Assembly: GCA_030583905.1 (NCBI GenBank) | Contig: CP129481.1 | Coordinates: 124,001 to 188,000, forward strand | From: Anaerolineales bacterium | GTDB taxonomy: Bacteria > Chloroflexota > Anaerolineae > Anaerolineales > Villigracilaceae | Direction: 5' to 3' | Length of the DNA stretch: 64,000 nt | Part shown: piece after piece, positions 9,020-17,920 of the stretch | How the letters are laid out: each line of letters begins with the position of its first letter | Numbering within the stretch: position 1 is the first letter of the stretch | The notes under the pieces: model-generated | What the model saw: the letters and a program-made list of their open reading frames with translations, nothing else | Database searches by the model: none | What the model was told of the DNA's origin: nothing | Program-made: the position numbers and the translations under genes

Positions 9020-9825
9020 GACAATGCCATCGGATTATGTTTATGGAATTCCGCTTCGAGGGCGGGGTAGAAGCGTTCGCCCCAGAACTGCATCGACCAG
9101 CGCCGAGCCGGTCCGGTGCGGTCTTTGAGGGTCAGGACTTCCAGTGGAGCGCAGCCGCAATCGCGGACATCGCCGGTGCGGTTGACCACCAACACACGAT
9201 CTGCTTCATAAGGGACACGTTCATCGCCAAGGAGAGCAGACAGATCATCACCGTCATTGAAGCGTTCGGATTTCAAGGCGGCAGCCGCAATGATCGCCCA
9301 ACCATGATGTCGTGCCATCTCACGCAACGCAGCGGCAGCTTCGCCACTGCGACCTTCTTCATTCATCATGCCGGTCAAGCCAACCACGGGTACTCGATTG
9401 AGATAATCCACAGCGATCAGCGCCGGTCCTTTGACAGGGAAGGCGTAATCATGGATTAGCATGTCTTCCAACGCGCGCACGGTGTCCTCACGTGAGTTGA
9501 GCGACAGCAATACGGCTTCACTGGCGCGTGCCAATTCCGCCTCGACCTTTTCGGGCGGGGCGAACTGATGCGGACCGCAAACGACCGCCTCCATTTGGCG
9601 GTACAGGCGGAAGCGCAGTTCCTCGGGCGTGTGTTCGTAACAGCCAATGGCAGATGGAATATGGAGACAGGCAGCCTCGTAGATCATGCGCAGCAGCCAG
9701 GAAGTCTTTCCGATTCCTGGCGCTGCGGCAAGCAGGGACGCGCCGCCGCCCCAGAAGGGCAGACCGGCAAAGACGCCAAAAGGAGAGTAGGGCTGTGGAT
9801 GGCCCAGGGTTCCGGAGCGCGGCAT
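9016..9825 (-). CDS. DnaB-like RecA-fold ATPase
   Basis: The 269-residue protein has a Walker A motif AAPGIGKTSW near residue 33 and a Walker B-like strand ending ALIAVDYLNRVP near 138-150. Strands and a Q-like segment match the C-terminal ATPase domain of DnaB helicases, but the N-terminal primase-binding domain is absent. Such single-domain DnaB relatives occur on plasmids and phages as helicase loaders or helicases. It is the first gene of the minus-strand secretion cluster and overlaps the next by four bases. A short diverged copy of its Walker A region exists at about 18.98-19.06 kb. Confidence 0.8.
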   Translation of the reverse strand: MPRSGTLGHPQPYSPFGVFAGLPFWGGGASLLAAAPGIGKTSWLLRMIYEAACLHIPSAIGCYEHTPEELRFRLYRQMEAVVCGPHQFAPPEKVEAELARASEAVLLSLNSREDTVRALEDMLIHDYAFPVKGPALIAVDYLNRVPVVGLTGMMNEEGRSGEAAAALREMARHHGWAIIAAAALKSERFNDGDDLSALLGDERVPYEADRVLVVNRTGDVRDCGCAPLEVLTLKDRTGPARRWSMQFWGERFYPALEAEFHKHNPMALS

Positions 9826-10060
9826 GGCGTCATCTTATTCAATTGTGAATAGGGGAGGGTGGGATGTGTCGCTATGGAGCTTTCTCAAGGATGGAAAACA
9901 AATCCTGCCGCTTGTGAAACTAAAATCAAATCCAGATCAAGATCGTCGTGATTTTTGATACATCGGACAATCTGTCGGGATGGACGAACAGGAATGGGAT
10001 TATGATTTGCCCCCAACGGCAGCAGGCTCCGGATCGGGAAAAAACAAAAGGAGCTTCAAA

Positions 10061-10408
10061 CTACTTGGATAAACTTTCCTCCAGATGCTGTGTGAAAAGA
10101 TTAATAACTTCCTGCGCGACACCTTTTCGCGCGCCAAACATCAATTTGCGACCGATAGCGTCGAGCGGATAGATGTCCATGATGATCTTGCTGCCATCCC
10201 CTTCGGATTGAACGACACAGGTCATTTGGGTCCGGTCGCCAAGCACCTTGCCGAGCAGGGTCTTGTCGAATTTCACTTCGAATTGGAATTCCTCAGGTTT
10301 GGATTTGAGTATTTGCCCCTTGAGTTTTTCCACGGATTTCAATGCAGCATCATGGACTTTGCCGGGGTCTAGTTGATAGGTTTTTTCCTGATGGACTTCA
10401 AACGGCAT
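10061..10408 (-). CDS. Conserved small soluble protein, unknown function
   Basis: The 115-residue acidic/basic mixed protein begins MPFEVHQEKTYQLDP, with ribosome site AAAAGGAG eight bases before the start. The pattern KVHDAALKSVEKLKGQILKS followed by alternating strands suggests an alpha/beta lipid- or ligand-binding fold of the SRPBCC kind, but this is a guess. It follows the PTS operon on the same strand across a palindromic repeat, so it may be cotranscribed or independent. Confidence 0.65.
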   Translation of the reverse strand: MPFEVHQEKTYQLDPGKVHDAALKSVEKLKGQILKSKPEEFQFEVKFDKTLLGKVLGDRTQMTCVVQSEGDGSKIIMDIYPLDAIGRKLMFGARKGVAQEVINLFTQHLEESLSK

Positions 10409-10441
10409 GCTAATCTCCTTTTCTTTTCGTCATTGCGGGCA

Positions 10442-10482
10442 GGGCGAAGCAATTCCATCTACGGTTGGAGATTGCTTCGCCC
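10442..10482. repeat. Dispersed palindromic (REP-like) hairpin
   Basis: Arms GGGCGAAGCAAT (10442-10453) and ATTGCTTCGCCC (10471-10482) form a 12-bp stem in the space after the 1-phosphofructokinase gene, next to GTCATTGCGGGC. I associate repeats built on GAAGCAAT/ATTGCTTC with Anaerolineae chromosomes. It may also end PTS-operon transcripts, though no T-run follows. Confidence 0.6.
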
Positions 10483-10507
10483 CCCTTCAGGGTCTCGCCC
10501 CGACATG

Positions 10508-11437
10508 TTACAGCTCTTCGTATTCCACCTGCCGGGATAACTCCTCGATCAGCGCACGGGAACCAACCTCGGTGCCGCTCATGGATGCGGTGGCCGCTCC
10601 GCTGGCGGCGCCCCAGCCCAGCGCTTCTTTCAGGGAATATCCCTGCGATAATGCCCAGACCAATCCTCCGACCATCGAGTCGCCCGCGCCGATGGGGTTC
10701 TTCTCCTGGATCTTCGGGCTGTGGATCAGCCAGCTTTCATCGGCAGTTTGCAGAAGCGCGCCTTTCCTGCCCATTGATATAACCACGTTCTGCGCGCCCA
10801 TCTTTAGAAGTTCCTTCGCGGCAATGACATTTTGGGCGGTGGTTTCGACGGGAAGACCTGTCAGGCTATGAGTCTCTTCGGCGTTGGGTTTGATGAGGAA
10901 AGGCCTGGCTTCGCATCCGAGACGCAGGCTTTCGCCGGTGGTATCCAGGATACTGATGGCTTGGTGCGCGTTGAGGATGGCGATGATCTGGGCGTAGAAC
11001 GAGTCAGGTACGGAGGGAGGCAGACTCCCGGCAAGCACCCACCAATCCCCGGGTCCGGCAAGCGAGGCGATCTTATCCAGCAGTTCACGCTGTTTGATTT
11101 CATCCACCAGCGGTCCCTTTTCGTTGACCTTGATGTAGTGGTCGTGCTTTTCCGTGACGATGCTGATGTTGGTGCGCGTCTCGCCGGAAATTACAACGAA
11201 GTCGGTGGCGATGTCCAATTCCTGCAACCCAGATTGAAGTCTGTCGCCTGTCCGCCCGCCGATGAAGCCGAGAGCGGTGCTTGGCATGCCCATCGACTTG
11301 AGCAGGCGCGAGACATTGAAGCCTTTGCCTCCGAAATCCACCTGCGATTTGACGGCTGACAGTACCGAGTCGAACTGCACCTCGGTGACGGTCAGTTCAC
11401 GGTCAATGGCGGGGTTGAGCGTGAGGGTGTAGATCAT
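10508..11437 (-). CDS. fruK: 1-phosphofructokinase (PfkB family)
   Basis: The 309-residue protein begins MIYTLTLNPAIDRELTV and shows both PfkB signatures: GGKGFNVSRLLKSMG near residue 37 and IGAGDSMVGGLVWALSQG near 248, with the catalytic Asp in GAGDS. It phosphorylates fructose 1-phosphate to fructose 1,6-bisphosphate; the close relatives that use tagatose 6-phosphate cannot be excluded by eye. It is the last enzyme gene of the PTS operon, 23 bases after the dehydrogenase, so the sugar imported here probably enters glycolysis as a 1-phosphate. Confidence 0.88.
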   Translation of the reverse strand: MIYTLTLNPAIDRELTVTEVQFDSVLSAVKSQVDFGGKGFNVSRLLKSMGMPSTALGFIGGRTGDRLQSGLQELDIATDFVVISGETRTNISIVTEKHDHYIKVNEKGPLVDEIKQRELLDKIASLAGPGDWWVLAGSLPPSVPDSFYAQIIAILNAHQAISILDTTGESLRLGCEARPFLIKPNAEETHSLTGLPVETTAQNVIAAKELLKMGAQNVVISMGRKGALLQTADESWLIHSPKIQEKNPIGAGDSMVGGLVWALSQGYSLKEALGWGAASGAATASMSGTEVGSRALIEELSRQVEYEEL

Positions 11438-11460
11438 GTCGGCTCCGGTTTATCGTTGGT

Positions 11461-13197
11461 TTACGCGGGTTCCTGCCAGAATTTTTCGATAAGCGCCGCT
11501 TCCGCAGCGCTGGTCCACATCTGGTCGGGACCGAGTTTTTCTGCTACGTCGGGGATACGGTCCTTCAATTCCTTGAGACTCGTCAGCGGCAGGTCGTGGA
11601 TCTGTGGGAAGATGACAACCTTGCCCGGATAGCGGCTGTCCATCACCGATTGAATGGCATCCGCCGCCGTTTCAATCCCGCCGATGGCTGCCACGGAGCG
11701 ACCAGGCGATAATGTCCCTGCGATTCGTCGCTCCATTACTGACGCCTGATCGTGGATGGTCAAGCCCGATGTGCCCGTGTATTGCGCGTTCGCAAGATAG
11801 ACGTTGCTAAGATTGACCCTGCCCATTGTGCCGTTGGGAACGCCTGCGAACAGGACCATCATGCCATCGGGCTTCATGACCGTGTCACCCTCTTCCATCA
11901 GCGAAGCGACGGGCACGCTGACGACGACATCGTCCGCGCCTTGATGGTCTGTCGCCTGCATTACAAACTCATGGAAGGATTGCTTCGAGGTATTCGGGTT
12001 GAAGGTCAGCAGGGTTCGACCCTGTTTTTCCGCGAGCGGCGCGTACATGTTGACCAGCGTTTCCAGGCGTTCGTCGCTGATCTCGGTGGCAATGACCAGT
12101 TTCGGTCCGTCGGGCAATTCGAGCGCGCGTTGGACATGCATCTGCCCCATCGGTCCGCCTGCGCCGATAAAGACGGTCGTGCCGCCTGCGCGCAGTTCGC
12201 AACGGTTGCGCGCTTCGCCATAGGAGGCGGCAATGTCCGTGGTGCTGTTGCCCACGAAGGCAATGTAATCGTAATGCAGGCGACCGAGGTCAACGGAGGT
12301 CAGTCCGTCCAGCGCTTTGATCCCAACGATGTTCAATGTTCCGCGGCGGGCAATGAAGCGCGCCACATTCCCGGCAACTTCGGCGGAGGCGGGGTTGAGC
12401 ATGACGATATCATCGAAACCTTTGCCTTCGGTCAGTTCCTTGGTGAGGGATTCATAATCACTGATATTGTTCCTCTCGATGACTACTGCCTTCGCAGCAG
12501 AGACCAGTGTTTTGACCGAAGCAGGCACGTCCGTCAATACGATGGTCGCGGGCGCGTCCAAACCTTTGGAAAAGGTGAATTCGGTGGCATCGTCGGGTTG
12601 ACCAATGATCCACATCGTGCCGCCAGGTTTCGGGTCCAGCCTGCGGCGTTGGGTGTAGGCGGCGACCACACAGCCCCACGGCTCCAGCAGCGCGGACTCG
12701 GCATATCCCATGCCCTCATCCACAGGCAGGAGGCAGGCGCCCGCGTCGGTTTCGAGCACTTCCCTGCCGATGCAGTGATATTGCACCAGCCCGCCGGGGA
12801 TGGTGTAGCCGTAGGCGGTGCTCATGCCGTTTTGGTAAATGTCAGGCTGGACGGCAAGCCGTTGACCGGGGCGATACCGCCCCGCCAGATTTTTTCCCAC
12901 CTTGATGATGGTCAGTGCGACCTCATGTCCGAGGCGGGTCGGATCCACTGCCAGATCGCGGTTATACAGTTTGGGATGCCCCCCGCCCTGCTTGAGGATT
13001 TTCACGTCTGAAAAACAGATGCTGACACTGTCAATACGAACGAGGATTTGATCGTCGTTCGGTTCGGGGATGGCGAACGGTTCGGGCTTGCCGTCCCTGC
13101 CCATGTTCTCCATGCCCGCCCCGTAGAGGTTCCACGCGTAACTTTGCTGCGGCAGGGGGTGCTGCGCCGCATGGTATTTCTGATACTTCTTGCCCAT
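11461..13197 (-). CDS. Long zinc-type alcohol dehydrogenase family protein with two Rossmann-like regions
   Basis: The 578-residue protein starts MGKKYQKYH at 13197, preceded by GAAAGGAA; a longer frame lacks a ribosome site. The N-terminal GroES-like domain has CFSDVK (about 46-51) and GHEVALTI. Two nucleotide-fold regions follow. The first (about 190-310) has a degenerate glycine motif (IIGQPDD). The second (about 335-460) has an intact IGAGGPMGQ. Normal family members have about 340-420 residues and one such fold, so this looks like an internal duplication with one inactive copy. In this PTS operon it may interconvert a ketose phosphate and a polyol phosphate, as sorbose-1-phosphate reductase does; the substrate is not determined. 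Confidence 0.75.
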   Translation of the reverse strand: MGKKYQKYHAAQHPLPQQSYAWNLYGAGMENMGRDGKPEPFAIPEPNDDQILVRIDSVSICFSDVKILKQGGGHPKLYNRDLAVDPTRLGHEVALTIIKVGKNLAGRYRPGQRLAVQPDIYQNGMSTAYGYTIPGGLVQYHCIGREVLETDAGACLLPVDEGMGYAESALLEPWGCVVAAYTQRRRLDPKPGGTMWIIGQPDDATEFTFSKGLDAPATIVLTDVPASVKTLVSAAKAVVIERNNISDYESLTKELTEGKGFDDIVMLNPASAEVAGNVARFIARRGTLNIVGIKALDGLTSVDLGRLHYDYIAFVGNSTTDIAASYGEARNRCELRAGGTTVFIGAGGPMGQMHVQRALELPDGPKLVIATEISDERLETLVNMYAPLAEKQGRTLLTFNPNTSKQSFHEFVMQATDHQGADDVVVSVPVASLMEEGDTVMKPDGMMVLFAGVPNGTMGRVNLSNVYLANAQYTGTSGLTIHDQASVMERRIAGTLSPGRSVAAIGGIETAADAIQSVMDSRYPGKVVIFPQIHDLPLTSLKELKDRIPDVAEKLGPDQMWTSAAEAALIEKFWQEPA

Positions 13198-13272
13198 TGG
13201 TATTCCTTTCAGGTATACAGCGGTGGTTTCGATACAAGCGGGACAAACGCCCGCCTGCTCAACCAACGGCTT

Positions 13273-15318
13273 TTATAAACTCAACTTTTCCTTCACCAAT
13301 TCGCGCACTTCCTGCGCGGTGGAACATTCCAGCGCCTGTTGGGCAAGCGCCTGCAACTCGGAAACCTTCAAGCTGCGGATCTGCGCCTTCACCAGCGGGA
13401 TGGACGGCACACTGATGCTCAACTCGTCAATGCCCAGGCCGATCAAGATCGGAACGGCATACGGGTCCGAGCCCAGTTCGCCGCAAATGCCGGTCCATTT
13501 GCCGTGTTTGTGCGCGCCTTCGATGGTCCTGGCAATCAGGCGCAGCACAGCTGGATGCAGACCATCCTGTTTGCTGGCAAGCGCGGAGTGCATCCGGTCC
13601 ATTGCCAGCGTATATTGGGTCAGGTCGTTCGTGCCGATCGAGAAGAAATCCACTTCCTTCGCCAGCACATCCGCCATCAACGCCGCAGACGGGACCTCGA
13701 TCATAATCCCCGCCGTCACACGCGAGATCTTTAATTCATCCTGCAGTTCATCCAGCATCAGACGCGCCCGCCGGTATTCCTCAATATCGCCCACCATCGG
13801 GAACATGATCTGTACATTGCCATGCAGCCCCGCGCGCAGGATGGCCCGCAACTGCTGACGGAACAACTCCGGTCGGTTCAAACACAAGCGTATGCCGCGC
13901 TCACCCAAAAACGGATTGTCCTCGCGCTGCATCTCGATGTAGGGCAGCGGTTTGTCCCCGCCGACATCCAGTGTGCGGACGATGACGGGCAGTTTACCCA
14001 TCACTTCTGCAATGGAGCGATAAACTTCGTATTGCTCCGCCTCGCTGGGCGCTGTGGTCCGCTCCAGGAACAGGAACTCGGTTCTCAACAGCCCGATGCC
14101 TGCCGCGCCCATCTTCAAGGCTTTTTCCGCATCTGCCAGCGACCCCGCGTTGCCAACCACCTCCACGTGACGGCCATCCGCTGTGATGGCGGGAGCCACT
14201 GAATTCTCCAGCGCGGCGCGGCGTCTTTCGATCCAAGTGTTGCGTTCCTGTTCGGCCGCATGCAGTTCTTCGGGTGAGGGATCGAACGTGATCGTCCCAT
14301 CGTTGCCGTTGAGGACGACGTACGAGTCGTTCTTCAACTTCAAAACGGACTTGTCCACGCTGACGATGGCGGGCAATCCCAGTGCCCGCGCCAGGATCGC
14401 GGTGTGTGATGTCGGTCCGCCGTTGACGATGCAAAAACCCAATACCAGGTCCTTGTTGAAGGAAACGGTGTCAGAGGGGGAGAGTTCGCGGGCGACCACC
14501 ACGACCGGCTTGTCGGGCAGGGAATCGGCTTTGTCCTCCGCACCGACCATCAGCCGCAGTACGCGTCTGCCCACGTCGCGCAGGTCATCCGCGCGGGCGG
14601 ACAGGATCGGGTCGTTCAACGCCGCAACCACCACGGCGCTGTCCTCGATGGTCTCCTTCCACGCCTTCAGCGCATCCTGTCCCTTTTGGATGCGTTCGTG
14701 GACTGTTTCGGTTAATTCGGGATCGTCCAGCAAGCCAATGTGCGCGTCGAAGATGGCAGCTTCGGCTTTTAATCCCTGCTCGGCCATTTGCTTGTTCAGA
14801 TGATTCAATTGCATACGTGCCCGCGCCAGGGCGTCCTGTAGATGCTCCCAACCGACAACCAGGGTGTCCGATACCTCGTCAATGGGAATCTCCTGGTGTT
14901 GGAATTGGTACACGGGACCAATCGCAATCCCTGGCGCGGCGCCCACGCCCTGCAATATGTTTGCCTTTGTTGGTTTACTTTTTTCCAGAGATTTCACATC
15001 CGCTTTCGGTGCGGGAGGCGCGGCTGGCTTTTTCTGTGTTTCCTCAGATGTTTCCCCTTCCCCCAACCCCGCTACAATCGCTGCCTCGATCTCAGCCAGC
15101 GCGGTCTCTTCATCTTCACCATTCACTTCGATCTTCAATAGACTTCCCTTGGATGCCCCCAACGTCAACACCGAGATCAAACTTTTTGCATTCGCCTTCT
15201 TCTCCCCGTGCCAAATGGTTACACTCGACTTGAATTGTTTTACGAGATTCACCAACGTCTTGGCAGGGCGCGCGTGCAACCCCGTCTCATTGTTGATCGT
15301 GATCTCCAATTGTTTCAT
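13273..15318 (-). CDS. ptsI: HPr - enzyme I fusion of the phosphotransferase system
   Basis: The 681-residue protein starts MKQLEITINNETGLHARPA, with HPr residue His15 in GLHARPA. After a Pro/Ala/Lys linker (about 88-120) comes a full enzyme I (about 122-681) with the phosphohistidine motif GGPTSHTAILARALGLPA near 302, GIGLLRTEFLFL and GTNDLTQYTLAMDR. Enzyme I takes phosphate from phosphoenolpyruvate and passes it to HPr. Fusing both makes this operon self-sufficient for its general components, as in FruB/FPr-type proteins. No PtsH Ser46-type kinase partner is visible nearby. Confidence 0.93.
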   Translation of the reverse strand: MKQLEITINNETGLHARPAKTLVNLVKQFKSSVTIWHGEKKANAKSLISVLTLGASKGSLLKIEVNGEDEETALAEIEAAIVAGLGEGETSEETQKKPAAPPAPKADVKSLEKSKPTKANILQGVGAAPGIAIGPVYQFQHQEIPIDEVSDTLVVGWEHLQDALARARMQLNHLNKQMAEQGLKAEAAIFDAHIGLLDDPELTETVHERIQKGQDALKAWKETIEDSAVVVAALNDPILSARADDLRDVGRRVLRLMVGAEDKADSLPDKPVVVVARELSPSDTVSFNKDLVLGFCIVNGGPTSHTAILARALGLPAIVSVDKSVLKLKNDSYVVLNGNDGTITFDPSPEELHAAEQERNTWIERRRAALENSVAPAITADGRHVEVVGNAGSLADAEKALKMGAAGIGLLRTEFLFLERTTAPSEAEQYEVYRSIAEVMGKLPVIVRTLDVGGDKPLPYIEMQREDNPFLGERGIRLCLNRPELFRQQLRAILRAGLHGNVQIMFPMVGDIEEYRRARLMLDELQDELKISRVTAGIMIEVPSAALMADVLAKEVDFFSIGTNDLTQYTLAMDRMHSALASKQDGLHPAVLRLIARTIEGAHKHGKWTGICGELGSDPYAVPILIGLGIDELSISVPSIPLVKAQIRSLKVSELQALAQQALECSTAQEVRELVKEKLSL

Positions 15319-15373
15319 GACGAAACTCCATTTCCAACAAGGACGCCGCAACCGTTAAAACTTCACGACCCAC

Positions 15374-15814
15374 TCACGCTTCAGGCTCCTTGTCCAAGTG
15401 TTTCAAAATGACATCTGCGTCTGTTGCATGGATCAGTTCATTCAGGACGGCTTCATCCTCGATGGCTTCCGCGAGACTCGCCAACACGCCCACATGCTCG
15501 TCGCCGGATGCGGCGATGCCGATCACCAAAAAAACGGGTTCCCCGCCCTCATCCCATTCCACGCCCTGGGGTAGTTGCAGGACAGAAATGCCTGTCTGCA
15601 GGACGTGCTCCTTGTTCTCGTATACGCCATGCGGAATGGCAACCCCGCTCCCCAGATACGTGGACATGCTTTCCTCGCGCTTTAACATGCCCTCGATATA
15701 TTCTGGTAACACACAACCCGATTGCACCAACAAATCACCCGCCTTGCGGATGGCGTCGGTGCGGTCTGTTGCGACCGCGTTGAGTTGGATTCGTTTCTTG
15801 GAAAGAATGGACAT
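15374..15814 (-). CDS. PTS EIIA component, mannitol/fructose family
   Basis: The 146-residue PTS_EIIA type-2 domain has the phosphohistidine at about residue 62 in GSGVAIPHGV, and HVGVLASLAEAIEDE downstream. EIIA receives phosphate from HPr and passes it to EIIB. It lies two bases after the EIIB stop and 55 bases before the HPr-EI gene. In many mannitol systems EIIA is fused to EIICB; here all three components are separate genes. Confidence 0.9.
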   Translation of the reverse strand: MSILSKKRIQLNAVATDRTDAIRKAGDLLVQSGCVLPEYIEGMLKREESMSTYLGSGVAIPHGVYENKEHVLQTGISVLQLPQGVEWDEGGEPVFLVIGIAASGDEHVGVLASLAEAIEDEAVLNELIHATDADVILKHLDKEPEA

Positions 15815-15816
15815 GA

Positions 15817-16146
15817 TTATAGATCCGTGCCCGTGATATCGGTCTTCTCTACAAAGGCTTTGACGATGGTTTCAAAGATGGGATCGTTCAAAAAATGGTT
15901 GAAGGCCACAACCACAGCATTCGGCGCTTTTGCGGCAGCTGATTTGGCAAGCCCCGTATGGACGATAACCAACTGCGCATCGGCGGGGATCTCGCGCACC
16001 GGCTTGTGAATGACGGTCACATCGGCAACCTGTGCGGCTTTTAATTTTTTCTTGAGGGAATTGACGCTCATTAAGCTGGACCCCATTCCGGCTTCACATG
16101 CGAAGATAACGGTCTTGACTTCGGCGGCAGAGATCGACTTGGACAT
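15817..16146 (-). CDS. PTS EIIB component, mannitol type
   Basis: The 109-residue Rossmann-like EIIB has phosphocysteine C17 in IFACEAGMGSSLMSV. It hands phosphate to the sugar during uptake. The ribosome site AAAAGGAGAA lies before ATG. It is separated from the EIIC gene by 132 bases containing a 10-bp stem-loop, which may set different transcript levels for membrane and soluble components. Confidence 0.9.
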   Translation of the reverse strand: MSKSISAAEVKTVIFACEAGMGSSLMSVNSLKKKLKAAQVADVTVIHKPVREIPADAQLVIVHTGLAKSAAAKAPNAVVVAFNHFLNDPIFETIVKAFVEKTDITGTDL

Positions 16147-16170
16147 GACATATTCTCCTTTTATAAAAAT

Positions 16171-16220
16171 GACAGATGCGACATTGGGACAGTGTCATTA
16201 TAGCGCGAGCCGCATCTGTC
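16171..16220 (-). other. Intercistronic stem-loop between EIIC and EIIB genes
   Basis: Arms GACAGATGCG (16171-16180) and CGCATCTGTC (16211-16220) pair perfectly over 10 bp around a 30-base loop. No T-run follows on the transcribed strand, so an RNA stabiliser or processing site fits better than a terminator. Confidence 0.6.
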
Positions 16221-16278
16221 ATTTCCAACCGTATCAGATCGGTCAACCTTCAAGGGTCGACAGGACAAAACTACTTAA

Positions 16279-17310
16279 TTATCCTTCGGTTTTCTCTTCC
16301 GGCACCGGGCTGAAGCGCAGAAGAAGCACACCCACGACTGCGGAAACGACCGCGCCGATCAACACGCCGGTCAAAACGGCGAAGTGCTGTCCGGGAGGAG
16401 TCACGGCGAGGTAGGCAAAGATCGAGCCGGGAGCGGGGGTGGCAACCAAACCTGCATTGGTGATGGTGAACCACAGGTCGGCGGAGAAACCACCGGCGAT
16501 GACAGCCAGGATCATGATGGGGTGGGCAAGAACGTAGGGGAAGTAAATTTCGTGAATACCGCCGAAGAAATGAACGACCATCGAGCCAGTGGCGGAGTCT
16601 TTGAGCAAGCCTTTACCGGCAATATAGAAAGCGATCAGCAGACCCAAACCGGGACCCGGATTGGTTTCGAGCAGGAAGTGAATCGCGCGTCCGCTCTCTG
16701 CCGCAGCCGTCACACCCAGGGGACCCAAAACGCCGTGGTTGATGGCATTGTTCAGGAACAGGACCTTGGCAGGTTCGATAATGATCGCAGCGAGGGGGAG
16801 AAGTCTGGCATTCACCATCCAGTCCACCGCAGCGCCGGCAGCATTGCTGAATGCCACGACAACTGGTCCGATCGCTACATTTGCAATCAGAGCCAGGATC
16901 ATACCAAGGATTCCAATCGAGAACGTATTGTAGAGCATCTCGAAGCCGACCGGAATCTTTTCTTCCAGTGTGCCATCCAGTTTTTTGATCGCCCAGCCTC
17001 CAAGCGGACCTACGATCATGGCGCCCAACATCATGGGGATATCGGAACCGACAATGACACCCATGGTAGCCACAGCACCCATCACACCACCGCGCACATC
17101 ACCCTGTACGAGCTTGCCGCCGGTGTACCCGATCAACAGAGGGATCAGGTATACAATCATCGGACCGACCAACGCGGCAAACTTTTCGTTCGGAAGCCAG
17201 CCGACAGGGATGAAGAAGGCAGTGATCAAACCCCAGGCGAGCAGTGCGCCAATGTTGGGGATAACCATTCCGGCTAAAAATCCGCCGAATTGTTGCAATC
17301 TCTCTTTCAT
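16279..17310 (-). CDS. mtlA: PTS EIIC permease, mannitol family
   Basis: The 343-residue integral membrane protein is close to the length of the EIIC part of MtlA. Diagnostic motifs are FLNNAINHGVLGPLG (sugar-binding region near 205) and GGIHEIYFPYVLAHP near 255. It forms the membrane channel and binding site for a hexitol or hexose. The first gene of the operon, it starts after AAAGGAG and lies about 400 bases downstream of the predicted transcription start, leaving a long structured leader. Family membership is clear; mannitol itself as substrate is not proven, because no mannitol-1-phosphate dehydrogenase (MtlD) is present. Confidence 0.88.
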   Translation of the reverse strand: MKERLQQFGGFLAGMVIPNIGALLAWGLITAFFIPVGWLPNEKFAALVGPMIVYLIPLLIGYTGGKLVQGDVRGGVMGAVATMGVIVGSDIPMMLGAMIVGPLGGWAIKKLDGTLEEKIPVGFEMLYNTFSIGILGMILALIANVAIGPVVVAFSNAAGAAVDWMVNARLLPLAAIIIEPAKVLFLNNAINHGVLGPLGVTAAAESGRAIHFLLETNPGPGLGLLIAFYIAGKGLLKDSATGSMVVHFFGGIHEIYFPYVLAHPIMILAVIAGGFSADLWFTITNAGLVATPAPGSIFAYLAVTPPGQHFAVLTGVLIGAVVSAVVGVLLLRFSPVPEEKTEG

Positions 17311-17341
17311 TTTCTTGCATCTCCTTTCAAGATTTGAAATT

Positions 17342-17420
17342 CGCCCGGGAATTCGGGCGCTAGACCGCCGGAAGACTTTGTGAAGCCTCCCGGATTACAA
17401 ACAGCGGGACGGACCGCTGT
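17342..17420 (-). other. Triple-hairpin leader upstream of the PTS operon
   Basis: Three consecutive stems lie in the untranslated leader. CGCCCG/CGGGCG is at 17342-17359. An 11-bp stem has arms CCGGAAGACTT (17368-17378) and AAGCCTCCCGG (17383-17393), allowing G-U pairs. ACAGCGG/CCGCTGT is at 17401-17420. None is followed by a T-run. This may be a regulatory or stabilising leader; it matches no riboswitch I recognise. Confidence 0.55.
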
Positions 17421-17721
17421 CGGGTAACCAACTGTGCAGGATGCCGAATCAGCTTGTGCTTCGAGTGAAGCGGGAGGCTGATCCTGTTTCGGATGCATCT
17501 TCCAACGCTGGGGGCTGGGAAATAAAAATTTCCATGCCGGTATATCGCATGGAAATTTCAAATAAAGTGGTATCGAGTTTCTTGTTGGATGGACAGGCGT
17601 GGATTAAAGCGGGCTGAAACATGTCCCATTGAAGAGCAATCGGTTTCGGGTCAGCTGGAATGGGGTGGGTATTCTGCTGAATTTTGAACGCATCCATCAT
17701 CAAGACCTCAAGCAAGCGGGG

Positions 17722-17758
17722 AGCATATTCAGAGCGCTTGGCAGTGTAAACGATTACA
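17722..17758 (-). promoter_or_regulatory. PTS operon promoter with overlapping LacI-family operator
   Basis: On the minus strand TTTACA (17745-17750), a 17-base spacer and TATGCT (17722-17727) make a good sigma-70 promoter directed at the EIIC gene. The -35 lies inside TGTAAACGATTACA (17745-17758), a near-perfect palindrome with a central CG that fits the LacI/CcpA operator pattern. The LacI-type gene starts 160 bases away in the opposite direction, so repression by steric block is the simple reading. Confidence 0.75.
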
Positions 17759-17904
17759 TTTTCTTTGTCAAGAGGATTCTAAGAAATAGGTATTTTTTGC
17801 CGTATTCTGCGAAATAAAGGAATTAAATTGGCTGTTTCGGAAATAAAGCATCTGATATTATAGATATGATATGAAATCGTTATCATGAATTCAGTGCAAA
17901 CTGA

Positions 17905-17920
17905 TATAATATCCCCCATG
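17905..17920 (+). promoter_or_regulatory. -10 element and likely leaderless start of the LacI-type gene
   Basis: A perfect TATAAT (17905-17910) ends seven bases before the ATG at 17918, and there is no ribosome-binding sequence. Transcription should begin at or next to the ATG, giving a leaderless mRNA. The -35 is poor. Confidence 0.6.

Noticed and set aside
11752..13011. 419-codon plus-strand open frame opposite the long dehydrogenase
   Set aside because: The translation is His/Arg/Val-rich with no fold pattern, a mirror of the GC-rich codon bias of the real minus-strand gene.
16384..17277. 297-codon plus-strand frame opposite EIIC
   Set aside because: Antisense of a clear membrane permease gene; very rich in His/Asp/Gln and without any domain.
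17449..17715. 88-codon minus-strand frame in the PTS leader
   Set aside because: No ribosome site before its ATG, which lies at the predicted transcription start; the composition is not coding-like. A leader peptide cannot be excluded.
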